A stretch of 64,000 bases of DNA, taken from assembly GCA_036245805.1 (NCBI GenBank), contig BTRK01000006.1, positions 18,136,365-18,200,364 of the forward strand. The letters are read 5' to 3'. This document shows, one piece after another, positions 48,319-60,000 of the stretch. The translations under genes were made by a program, and so were the position numbers. The stretch's first letter is position 1. Each line of letters opens with the position of its first letter. Source of the DNA: Pristionchus mayeri (taxonomy: Eukaryota > Nematoda > Chromadorea > Rhabditida > Neodiplogasteridae). Under the pieces are notes generated by a model. It was given only the letters and a program-made list of their open reading frames with translations. It did no database searches and had not been told where the DNA came from.

Positions 48319-49841
48319 TCAACAATCATCTCCATCGGCTGAACTTCTAGGCGGCCGTCCGTTGGAGGGAACCTGATGAATTCCTTCTCCCTTCTCTTTC
48401 GGCTCGTCCGATGTCCTCATCGACACCGATGGTGTGTCCGAACTGCTCAGCTTCTGAATGCACGGTGGTTACAGTAGCCCTAAAGGGACTATGGTAGGCT
48501 ACAGTATACCTTCCTTCGATCTGTCGCCTCCTTGTCTTCTATGGTATCCCACATCGACTTGATGTCGTCCATTGTGGGATATTCTGCTTCTCTTCGGAAC
48601 TCCCTTCGATAGGCGATTTGTTTCGGAAAATAACACAGATTAGGAAAGAGAGTTATCAATCAAAGATCAATCTCTCACTTCCTTGCCCTCGAGTGGACCC
48701 ACTTTGGGCGTGAGTACACGCCCGTCTGGGGCCACGTACGAAGGCATTTGGCGTACTTTGTACTGCAAAGATCAATGATCACATCAACTACTGTATCCCA
48801 AATGATAGGATACGGTAGGTAACGCACCGGGTCCTTCGGGAAGGTGACCCTACGGCGCATTTCTTCACTGTCTTCACTCGGCGTGGTGTCGTTCGAAACT
48901 GAAGGAGGGGTATACGGTAACCGAGGGGTTACGGTACTCACAGTCCATGATCTTCCGATCGATTTTCTTCTTTTCCTTCTTCTCACTCTTCTTCATTACA
49001 CTCTTCTTTCTCTTCCTAGGCGTTGCCCGTCGAGGGGAGGGATTGTGGAATGCCTGAGAACACTACTGTATTACCGTAACCTCGGCCAGGTACGGTACGA
49101 ATACCGTACCCTCCTACAGTATACCTTCTTGCCAGTGATGGACACCCTTGCTCCTGATCCTCTCTTCGCCGTGGTTGTTGTGGTGGTCGTTTGCTTGGCT
49201 GTGTGGGACTTGTTGGCGGACTTGGCGGAGTTACGCCGTTGCAAGGGTTGCTGCAAGCACCGTACCGTTGCAGTATCCCCGTACTACTGTTCCAAAGTTA
49301 CAGTAATACAATCGTACCTTTCCCCTTGAAGAAGGACCCTGTTCTTGCTGGTCTCGTGGGCTTGATCTATCTCTGGCGATTATCGTCTTCGCTGGTCTTC
49401 GAGGCGTTAGATGGACAAGGGCCGTCTGCTGCTCCTTTTTGCTCTTTCTCGAATCGACCGTCTACAACCATACGGTAGGAATACAGTATCTGGATTACAG
49501 TATACCTGATTAGTGGCAGAGCTCTCCACTACCTCATCCACTATCTTAGCGCTCTTTCGGGTGGGCTCATTCTTCTGCAAAGGTGTACTGTAGCCGGGAT
49601 AGATACCGTAGTCTATCATACTTTTCCTCTGAAACAGACTCCAATCAGCCAAACGGAGATGGCCACAGAAAGAGCGAGAGGATGGAAGAGGTACAACTCT
49701 ATCCAACCTCTGCTCATCGAGGAGAGGAGATCGACTGAATGAAGAAGGAGAGGAGGAGAGGAGGGAGAGGGATGAAATGAGTTGCATCGTCTCTTCTACC
49801 CCCTTGTCTCTCACCTCCTCCATTCTCTCCTCCTCAATCAA
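48319..49841 (-). CDS. Basic low-complexity protein with RVxF-type PP1-docking motif
   Basis: Coding blocks with plausible GT-AG junctions run down the minus strand: about 49655-49510, 49465-49325, 49250-49131, 49055-48950, 48903-48831, 48765-48680, 48612-48515 and 48453-48319 (TGA). Start uncertain: an in-frame ATG lies near 49630, and an upstream one at 49839-49841 is only 22 bp from the divergent gene's ATG. The protein is Lys/Arg/Ser/Thr-rich with AKRGSGARVSITGK, KKSEKKEKKKIDRK and, at 48840-48851, RRVTFPKDP, a textbook RVxF docking sequence for protein phosphatase 1. A conserved-looking tail has MDDIKSMWDTIEDKE. I do not recognise the family. Nuclear PP1-targeting is a hypothesis. Confidence 0.7.
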
Positions 49842-49863
49842 TATTCCTCTTCATTCCCTCCCC

Positions 49864-50686
49864 ATGTCCTCGTCCCTCCTGGTCGTATCCCTCCTCCTCC
49901 TCTCCCTTTCTCCTCTTCTCCTATCGGATTCCCATCAGCAACGAACCATCAGAGTGAAGAAGTCTCCTGCTACTGGAGGAGTAGATGATCACCATCCAAC
50001 CAACACCAAGGAACTCAAACTACCACCCATCGATGAGCTACCGTACTGCCAAGTTGGTGAGTGATTACGGTAGTCTGGGTTACTGTAACCGAGGTTACTG
50101 TAGATCCTCACGAGCATCTCCACTGGACGATAGTGGGAGGAATAATCACGGTGCTAGTTGTATCACTCATCTACGTCCACCAGAGATACGCGGTAAGAAT
50201 GACAAAAACGATAGTCAAGGTTACGATATCCAGTGCCTGATCTATGGAATTCAGACTGTGCAGTACCAACATGTGCTGCTCGCGCGAATGTACCGTAGTC
50301 GGGAGAAGCGAGACAACGAGGATCTCGAGGCGATCAGGAAGGAACTGGTGAGGACTACGGTAGAATGAGATAATCGATTCTCTGATTGCAGAGGGGCAAA
50401 GTGATCACCACGCGCCTCGGCGAGTTTCTGGACAGGAAGAAGAAGGAGGTGGAATATCGATCGACTACCGTAATCTGATCTTTGATCTCTGAAGATGTCG
50501 AGAGGCGATCTGAAGACGGCGAGGGAATTGAGATCGAAGAGAAGAGGCTCGAAGGTGGACGACGAAGAAAAACGAGAGGGGGAATTCGCCAACCCCGTCT
50601 ACAATGATTCCCTCAAGAAGAAGATACCGGAACTACAAGAACCCAGTTCCGACCCCATTTCAGTTGTCCTTCCCAAGTCTGAGTAG
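49864..50686 (+). CDS. Small type I membrane protein with cytoplasmic NPVY motif, 207 residues
   Basis: Five exons with closing phases (49864-50056, 50104-50192, 50255-50347, 50392-50448, 50495-50686). The ATG at 49864 begins a clear signal peptide (SSLLVVSLLLLSLSPLLL). A short ectodomain with one visible Cys (LPYCQV) is followed by a membrane span (TIVGGIITVLVVSLIYV) and a ~110-residue charged cytoplasmic tail. The tail contains REKRDNEDLEAIRKEL and GEFANPVYNDSLKKK. NPVY is an NPxY motif, used for PTB-domain binding and clathrin endocytosis in other proteins. The family is not recognised. It is divergently arranged with the basic protein gene on the other strand. Confidence 0.8.
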
Positions 50687-51033
50687 ATCAGCCCTCCCTC
50701 CATTCTACAGTAATCTTCCGTATCCTTGAATAGGATTAGTCACCCACACATCCTGGTGTACTCGGCAGTCTGTAGAAATAAAAACAGAATTGCAATTCAT
50801 TATATTTGTAAAACACGCACACGTGAGATACAGTACAGATGAATATTTAATTCAAAAAACGCGGTGAGGGGAATATCGGAAAGTCGCACCGTAATCACGG
50901 AACGAGACAGAATTGTGAACTGAGTTTTCATGCATTTCGAAAATATTTTAGCTGTTGTTGCCTGTTTTGGCTTCGTCTTGTATTGGTTTTTATTTGTTTA
51001 TCAATCCCATAGTGTGCCAGATTCCTTCCTCTC
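50687..51033. other. Short intergenic gap between same-strand genes
   Basis: Probable 3' end of the membrane-protein gene (AATAAA at 50778) and promoter/5' UTR of the PHD gene. The 347-bp spacing is short but not an obvious operon. No other feature seen. Confidence 0.5.
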
Positions 51034-54000
51034 ATGAGTGATCAACTGGATAGCTCGGTCGAGATCATAGAGCCGGATGGAAGCTCATCGAGTAGTAAGT
51101 TTCATCTTTTTTATTATTCGTATCTTGGTAGCTAAATCTCCGCATGTAAATACGTATTACATAGTCGTATTTACAGTTAAGATCACGAATGAATGCGATT
51201 AATTAATCCTTGCCTTCATAAGGCTCTGCCGCGGCTTCTAACTCGTCAACGAAAGTGGTTGCCGGGTGCAACGCCGATCCGCCGGCCGAAGTGGTGAGTA
51301 GTTTATTCAGCTCACGAATGTATTCCCCTTTCTCTCTGCATTGCTTGCCCCAATTAGCACGGTTTAGTTGGTATGAGAACGAAGCAAATATCGAGTAGGC
51401 CATTGATAGGCAACGGAATTTATTCGGCCTTCGGGTCCAATATGCCTGGTATCGATTGCTGTTTAGAACTTGCACATTACGCTACCTTTATGCCACACTG
51501 TGTGAGATCAGATAGGACTGACAAACATGTTGGCATTGCTTGCTGATATGTATTTTTCTGGCATTGGATTCCTTGCCGTCCATTCATCTGCTTTTTCTGC
51601 TGCAGATGTCACTGCGGGGCAATGCCCTCTACGCGCGACTCGCCGTGCTCATGGGATCCGCAGTCTCCACGGAGGATGCCATCGCAGAGATGAGGGAGAT
51701 GAGTAAGCAGGTATGGTAGGACAAGGGTACGGTAACAGGTATCGTATACCCTCACGTTAACGAATTGGTGATCTAGAAGAATCTTTCGGAATCAGTTCAA
51801 AATCTTACACTAGACACTATATAAAAAATTGCCCAATCAGTGGTAATTTTTGGAAAACCTTGATACCTTTATTTTACACTACCGACAAAATTTTGTGGAT
51901 CGATTCCGAATTCTGGCTTTCCTAATTTCGCTGTAAACGAACGTTCAAAGTTTTCGCTCTACGGCATTTTTGGAACGTCTACGTCATCACTTGATATACT
52001 TCATGCAATTCCTTCAGATCGTGGCTCGCAAGCGTGCAGCGGGCGTTGCCGAGTTGTGGGATGCAGGAGAGGAGGTGAGCAAGGAGAATTACTATCCTTT
52101 TTTGACAAGAAGCGCCGTATTGCGATCAGATAAACTTAATCGTTTCCCTTTTATATGAAAAGAACCTAATTTCCAAGCCCTAGAATCCGTTGCTTGAGGT
52201 GGGGGAGACTGGTGGAGGTCCGCCTGGCAGCAACAACCGCCCGCCGCCCAAACGAATCGGACCACCCGCAGCGGTTATCGCAGGTATGCGGTAGATGGAG
52301 TACTGTTGTTATGATATACTGCAACCTCTTCGAAATCATATGTGAGCAGAGCTTTAGTGTATCGTAAAAATATTTCATTGTGCTAATGTTGTTCGAGATG
52401 GTTCCTTTTTTTGCATTATACGGTATTTTGCTGTGGTTGTGCACTCTTCATGAAAATAAATTGCGCGGTTAATTTTGGGATATGTTTAACTGAACGACAT
52501 GAGTGCGCAGTATCGTCGATCCAGCGTGCTCGCACAATCTTGTCCACTCGCAGGTGCGTCAAACCGCCTGCACGCATCTCCCCTGGTTGACAAGAGAGGC
52601 AGACCCGCAGCTGTGGTATTTATATTAATGATTTATTTCAATCATTGTCTTACTTTGTAGACTCTTTATGATTTTGTAAATTACCATTCAACTATGCTCC
52701 TTTTCTTCTATAGCAAGTGAATGTCTGTATTGTCAGCCTCCCTCTGTTCTCGGTAGGCAGATCGAATGGTAGATAGACCCCTCGGCACTTCTTCGGTTTC
52801 TGGCCACCCCCTCCCCCTCATTTCCCATTCCATTGAGGGGTTGAGCGGCCGAAAATGGAGGAATACCTAGAAATGAGTGGGCTAGATAAGGTAGGGGGAG
52901 GGGTAGCTAGAATCCGAAGAAGTATCGAGTACTCTATCCTTGCAGCACGCGACAGCCTCGTCCTCCGGGTCGGAGGAGTCGCAGGATTCGACCGCAGTCG
53001 ATCGGGCGAAGGCCTCTGCCTCAGAGATTCCCAAGACGGCCAACAAGGTGAGGACGGTCAGGAAAACGAGGAGGGGGCGTGATACGTGTTGCATCGAAAC
53101 CTGCCATCGAATTGTATCTCTTCACAGTTGTGCAGCATGACATAATTCGGGAAATAATCAATCCTTTTAAACCTTCTTTATCGTTCCTTCTCCAGTTGTG
53201 CATCATGTGCCACGACGCCGGGAGTGCGCTGTTGCCGATGCTGACGTGCTCGGTGTGCACTCTGCCGACGCACGCCATGTGCGCCAAGCCGCCCGTGGAG
53301 AAGGAGGTGCCGTACCCAATATCTTAACACACGTCTTCTGAGAGATTGCGTGAAATCGAGAACCCCCTTTGACAAAATGTTCAAAGTGCTCGGATCTCTT
53401 TGAGATTTTCGTGGTAGGTGTCCCTAAGGTCCAGGATCTTTTTATACATACGGATTCCGTGATTTCTCAAAACTGCCTAAAAGCCGGCTCTTGGAATTTC
53501 GAAAATTCATAAAATGCTTCAAAATTGAGCTAGAGTTTCGTTCAAAAAACCAAAATGACCAACTTGTTACGTTGAACACCTTTTATGTTGATACGTTTAG
53601 TGTAGCGAAAAGTCGAAGTGCACAAAATAATTTTTTCGTCATTGTTTCTAATTTTTTCGCCGTCGTGGAAAAAAAAGTGCCGTTGCACCCTGAGATTTTA
53701 TCAGAATCGTAATCTACCACCTTTGTTACCCCAGGAAAAAAATTTTCAAGAAAATCGAACGTATAGTATTGATCGATTTTTCGCGTCAAACATGGCGAAA
53801 CTCGTGTTTTCAAGCAAAATCTAAAATTTCATGATGTCATAATTAAGTAATTATCGCACATGGATATCTTTTCTTGCCGTTTTCGATGTTTACTGACCTA
53901 TTTATGCCGATTTCCATTGAAAAAACCGAAGATTTCAATACTTCATAAAACCATGAAATCTGAGAATTTTTGTGAAAAAATGCGATTTTGTGAAGTATTG

Positions 54001-57000
54001 AAATCTTCTGTTCTTTCAATGGAAATCGGCATACATAGGTCAGTAAACATTTAAAACGGCAAGAAAAGATATCTATGTGCGATAATTACTTAAAAATGAA
54101 ATCATGAAATTTTCGATTTTTCTTGAAAACACGAGGTTCGCCATGTTTGAGGCCAAAAATCGATCAATACTATCACGCGTGTCGCATAAGAATCCAATAA
54201 ACGCTGGCACAATGAAAATATCGAAACCGGGATTGAGCCAGCTTTTGATGGCCCTTAGGGTCCCACACAAGATAGCGTCGGGCTTTGTACCGAATTTCGA
54301 CCTTCAACGATGTGAGACGTCGTCCAAAATTCTCCTTGCCGAAATCTGCCATCTTTGGAGCCATATGATAGGAATCGCGAGAGAATCGACCACGCCGCGG
54401 CGGTAGGATTCAAGTTTGCTCGATTCCGCTATAATTTTGGTTATAAGTACTTCAAATGATGCTCTTTCAAACTGCGTCGTCAGAATTTTGATAACTGTCG
54501 CCGGGATTCAGAAGGCCAAACTTGACACTATCACTTTTCGACAGTCAAATCGCGCGCACTTGAATGATCATATCTCCATTTAAAATAAAGATAGAAGGCC
54601 GTTCTTTGTTTCAAATAAAAGCTACCATCATGCTCAACAATCTTATCTAGACAATATCATTCCTGGTCTTCATCATGGCGCAGGGCGGTCGGGCAGACCA
54701 AAAGTGGCGTAACTTTGGAAATCAGAAAAAGATCATGGGTTATCATGCTTAAGTTGTAGATCATACATGTTCCTCACTTCTCGCCAAAAATAAGGCAAAT
54801 CGGAGTTGGAACAAAAAATTTGGGCTCACTTTTGTACGGCGACCCCAAAATGTGTTCAGGACAAGAGTAGTTCCGTAACTTCAATTGCCCTCATTTGGGC
54901 TCAAAATCGTTCAAAAACTTCCAAAACAACATTATAAGTGTCTTCCCCCCATATTATAACACTTCCATTGGTCATAAATGGTCACCTAACCGAAAATTTG
55001 AAAATCGGTATTTTGACCAATTTCAGCATGCACTATGGACACAAACGTATAAAATAGGTTCTATATAATGCAAATACATTCTTCGAAACAGCTCGAAGAA
55101 AAAGGGCTCCTGAAAAGAGGATATTTCGTCTGAAGAATCCTAGGAAAGACGCAAAACTGTGCCGCTATTCTACATAGACGTACAAACTCGGCTCATGGAT
55201 AGAAATGTTGAGCACGATGAGCTAAACATTTCATCTGTTGAAAGTGAGTCTCTATCTTTACGTTGAAGCATGCTACAGAGCCTGGAAGTAGGCTAGAAAC
55301 GACGGGAAACGGGCCGAGGGGAGCGCTAAATAGAGAGGAGGGAGAGGGAGGTCAGACGGTTAGAGCACGCGCTCTCGTGGGATTCTTGCATATTTCTGAC
55401 GAACTTCCAGGCTCTGTAGGACGCTTCAACGAAAAGATAAAGACTAACTTTCTTCAGATGAAATGTTTAGCTCATCGTGTTCTACATTTCTATCCATGAG
55501 CCGAGTTTGTACGTCTATTTTTACCTTCGGCACAGTTTTGCGTTTTTACTAGGATTCTTAAGGCGAAATATCCTCTTTTCAGGAGCCCTTTTTCTTCAAG
55601 CTGTTTCGAAGAATGTATTTACATTATATAGAACCCATTTTATGTGTTTGGGTCCATAGCGCATGCTGAAATTGGTCAAAATACCGATTTTCAAATTTTC
55701 GGTCAGCTGACCATTTATGACCAATGGAAGTGTTATAATATGGGGGGAAGACACTTATAATGTTGTTTTGGAAGTTTTTGAACGATTTTGAGCCCTAATG
55801 AGGGCAATTGAAGTTACGGAACTACTCTTGTCCTGAACACATTTTGGGGTCGCCGTACATAAGTGAGCCCAATTTTTTTGTTCCAACTCCGATTTGCCTT
55901 ATTTTTGGCGAAAAGTGAGGCACATGTATGCTCTACAACTTAAGCATGATAACCCATGATCTTTTTCTGATTTCCAAAGTTACGCCACTTTTGGTCTGCC
56001 CGACCGCCCTGCGCCATGATGAAGACCAGGAATGATATTGTCTATTAGGTTGACTAGAAAGTTCTGTCGCATTTTGTGGTCTCAATTCAATCCGTTCGTT
56101 CTCATTTCTCTGTCGAGATGAGCTGCCCCATTGTTCAAGTTAAGGAGTGGTACACAGGGGTGTTTTAGATATGCTATAAATTTGGTAATCCCAATCAGTT
56201 TAAACCATATAAATGCACAAGTTTTCAAAGGAGTGTTCTTGTTTTCACGACATAATTATATTATTATCATTCTCCGCTTTCAAGCCAAATACAAGATAAC
56301 TCCGTATAGCGTATGTGTATCAGAGGCATACCCCCTCTCTACCACTGCGCGAAGTTGGTTGAACGATGTCGATAATATGGTGGTAGAACAAATAGATTAG
56401 GTTCGAGCAGATCGATCTACCTCACTAGACCTTCGTCGTCTTCGATTAGATACAAGCAGTGGCCTCAACCATATTATGCGCGATCTGACCATCCCTGTTG
56501 GGGACAACCATCCCACCCTAAATCATGACCTTGATATATTCGGAAAGGTGAGAAAATACGAAAAATCTTTTCTTGGCTGAAACCAAGAATCTGACAAAAA
56601 CGCAATGTTGAACGTGTCCATGACTTTATCCCTTCTCCATGGCTCTTCAATTTACCTAGACAATGCTACTACATTAGATGATTACTAAGTGTATTGCGCA
56701 AAAAATGAGCACAATTAATCACATGATCTTGCTGCTTGGTAGGCAGTATATCATTCCAAGCACCATTTTCGATGTTCAAAAATACCATTCTTCGACCAGA
56801 TAAGTCGCAAAAGCGTTGATCAATACTATTCCTCAACTTTGTACATGGATATCATGCTTATTGTCTGTGATAACTACTGACATAATTTCAAGCCCCAACT
56901 CGAAAGGAGCCATCCATGAGATTATATTTTCATCCTCCCACTCAACATGATATGCGCCTTCCCAAAAAGATCTTCACTTCCTGTGAAGGCCTGCTGTGAC

Positions 57001-60000
57001 TAATACCTTCTACTGCGCTTGGCATATTCCTTGACCATTGCTGATTCCAACCATCACTTGCTCGTGGGTCTAATTAACTTCTAAGATCAGCAGGAAATCA
57101 AAGATCAGGAGTCGATGGAATGCAGTTGGTCAAATTGTTCGAATCATAGATACCATAACAATGACAATGAGGTATCCGTAACGGTATCATTTTGTAGCAG
57201 GGAACTATCCCTAGCATTCCTTATAGTAATTAGAGAATGCACCCTTTTGAACTGAATTAGTGAGCAAAAGTCTAAATACGAAAAATACGACAAAACTTTC
57301 TAGTCAACCTGATAGATAAGATTGTTGAGCATGATGGTAGCTTTTATTTGAAACAAAGAACGGCCTTCTATCTTTATTTTAAATTTAGATATGATCATTT
57401 AAGTGCGCGCGATTTGACTGTCGAAAAGTGATAATGTCAAGTTTGGCCTTCTGAATCCCGACGATGACGACAGTTATCAAAATTCTGACGACGCAGCTTG
57501 AAAGAGCATCATTTGAAGTACTTATAACCAAAATTATAGTGGAATCGAGCAAACTTGAATCCTACCGCCGCTGACCCCCTTCAAATGGTCGATTCGCCTC
57601 ATATATCTCCTTTTCGATTGATTTTTCAGGTTAGCTCATGGAGTGATGAATGGTGCGAAATTTCATGGAGAATACGTCTATCAAGTTGCGGGGTCATAAT
57701 TGTGATCTACAAATTTGTAAATCGATAAAATTGAATGCCTTTCACCACAATTTCGTCCCAATGTTAATTCATGGCTAGATCGCTAGAGCTCGAATAGAGG
57801 ATTCGAATGATATGCTGAACGCCCACTTTTTAGGGGTGCGGCACTGAGAAAATTGCATATTAGAGAATGCCGAGATCGAGAAAATTTCTGCTCTAACCAG
57901 ATTTCTAGCCTCACGTTCTCAAGTAGGAACTTGTGTGACTTCGTTCATAACTCATGTGTGGTGTAGTGCTTAACGCATCCGCTTTGTGATCGCTCATTTT
58001 TTGGGGTGCTGGTTCAATTCCAATTAAGTTAAAACTTTTGTATTATTTTTTTTCAAGAAGTTTCTGTGAATGTGATTTATTCTTGATGATGCTTTGAATG
58101 ATTTAGCTTGGTATTAATTAATTATACCTACACACTTGAAAATATTGTGTATGTAATGAAGGACATAATTATCTAATTAGAATGATTAGAATGCAAGTTG
58201 ATTCAAATAATAAATCACATTTACAGAAACTTCTTGCAAAAAATAATGCAAAAGTTATTGGAATAGTTGGAAAACAATTGGAATTGAACCAGCACCCCAA
58301 AAATGAGCGATAACAAAGCGGATGCGTTAACCACTACACCACAGATGAGTTATGAACGAAGTCACACAAGTTCCTACTTACGTGAGGCTAGAAATCCTGT
58401 TAGAGGAGAAATTTTCTCGATCTCGGCATTCTCTAATATGCAATTTTCTCAGCGCCGCACCCCTAAAAAGCATATCATTCGAATCGTCTATTCGAGCTCG
58501 AGTCATCTAGCCATGAATTAAAATTGGGACGAAATTGTGGTGAAAGGCATTCAATTTTATCGATTTACAAATTTGTAGGTCACAATTATGACCTAGCAAC
58601 TTGATAGACGTATTCCCCATGAAATTTCGCACGATTCATCACTCCATGAGCTAAGCTGAAAAATCACTCGGAAAGGAGATATATGGCTCCAAAGATGGCA
58701 GATTTCGGCAACGAGAATTTTGGACGACGTCTCACATCGTTGAAGGTCGAAATTCGGTACAAAGCTCGACGCTATCTTGTGTGGGACCCTAAGGAGTGCT
58801 GATAAACGTAGTTTGAAGTAGGGGTCAGAAAATGTGCCAGCCACCCCCGGAATTTATTCGATTCTTACACGACACGCGTGCTATATCTTCGATTTTCTTG
58901 AAAATTTTTTTCCCGGGGTAAAACAGGTTGTAGATTACGATTCTGATAAAATCTCAGGGTGCAACGGCACTTTTTTTCCACGACGGCGAAACAATGAGAA
59001 AGAATTATGAAGAAAAAATGATTTTGTGCACTTTCGAAACTTCGAATTTTCGTTACACTAAACGTGTCAACATAAACGTTGTTCTACGTAACAAGCTGGT
59101 CATTTTGGTTTTTTGAACGAAGCTCTAGCTCAATTTTGAATCATTTTATGAATTTTCGAAATTCTGAAATTTCAAGAGCCGGCTTTTAGGCAGTTTTGAG
59201 AAATCACGGAATCCGTATGTATAAAAAGATCCCGCACCTTAAGGACACCTACCACGAAAATCTCAAAGAGATCCGAGCAGTTTGAACATTTTGTCAAACG
59301 CCACCTGCCATCTCTCAGAAGACTTGTGTTAAGATTACAAACCTAGCCCAGGATAGGATAGCAGCCATCTGGCGCTCCAGAGAGAATGTCTGAGAAGTTT
59401 TTGGAAGAGCATCGCTCAGAGACAAACGTGGGCACTATTGATGCCAGCAGCAAGACCCTCCCGGTTTTCCACAATACTTCTTACAATTTTAGGGTACTAG
59501 TTTTTGTAAACGCTACCGGTTTTCTGGCTGAACTAGTTGGCACCCTGCCGGTTTAAAAAAATTAGCAGCAATCCCTGCCCATGTATGCTCAGAGACTGAT
59601 CTTATTACTATCCGGATCTTGTATGGAAATAGCGAAACCTTGCACCGCCTACTCCAATGTGCTACGTTTTCACTTTTGGGTAGTGTCTCTCTCTCCCGCC
59701 TTCAGACAGCGCGAAAGAGTATGTGGAAACGGGAGAGTCAGATGGTTGCGCTTACTATTTTGTGTGCACGATGGCGGCGCGAGCAGGCGATTCGGGGAAA
59801 GTGTAAGGGGATGAGAACGGATGATTTCTCCTTTCAGCGATGATGTCTGCACTGTTGATCGGTGATAAAAGTAATTGAAATACGTGACACGCTTGATCTC
59901 TCTCTCTTTCATCAGAGATTGCAATTTATACAAAACTAGTAGGTGATTTGTGGTTCCTGCGAAAGGTTTTGAAGTTGGTTGCGTGACAATTGTTGCCTCT

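Larger units (their letters stand above)
57596..58690. repeat. Foldback element carrying an inverted pair of tRNA-like sequences
   Basis: Arms 57596-58090 and 58195-58690 pair around 58142 (GCTCATGGAGTGATGAATGG with its near complement near 58635). It interrupts the right arm of the giant foldback. Each arm contains a tRNA-like block (see separate entries). Confidence 0.88.
53322..59334. repeat. Giant nested foldback element in the PHD-gene intron
   Basis: Outer ends CTTAACACACGTCTTCTGAG and its near complement at 59315-59333. The arms pair over most of their length: 53460-53520 with 59150-59215, 54230-54360 with 58690-58790, 54400-54650 with 57320-57580, 54652-55340 with 55350-56042. The pairing registers shift in steps that fit three later insertions: a hairpin (53800-54125), a mariner element (56045-57312) and another foldback (57596-58690). 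It occupies most of the intron 53307-60105. Confidence 0.9.

Noticed and set aside
48844..49329. 161-codon plus-strand ORF
   Set aside because: Shadow of the minus-strand basic protein gene, crossing its introns and exons.
57958..58345. Two functional tRNA genes
   Set aside because: Acceptor and anticodon stems do not close; treated as tRNA-derived parts of a foldback repeat.
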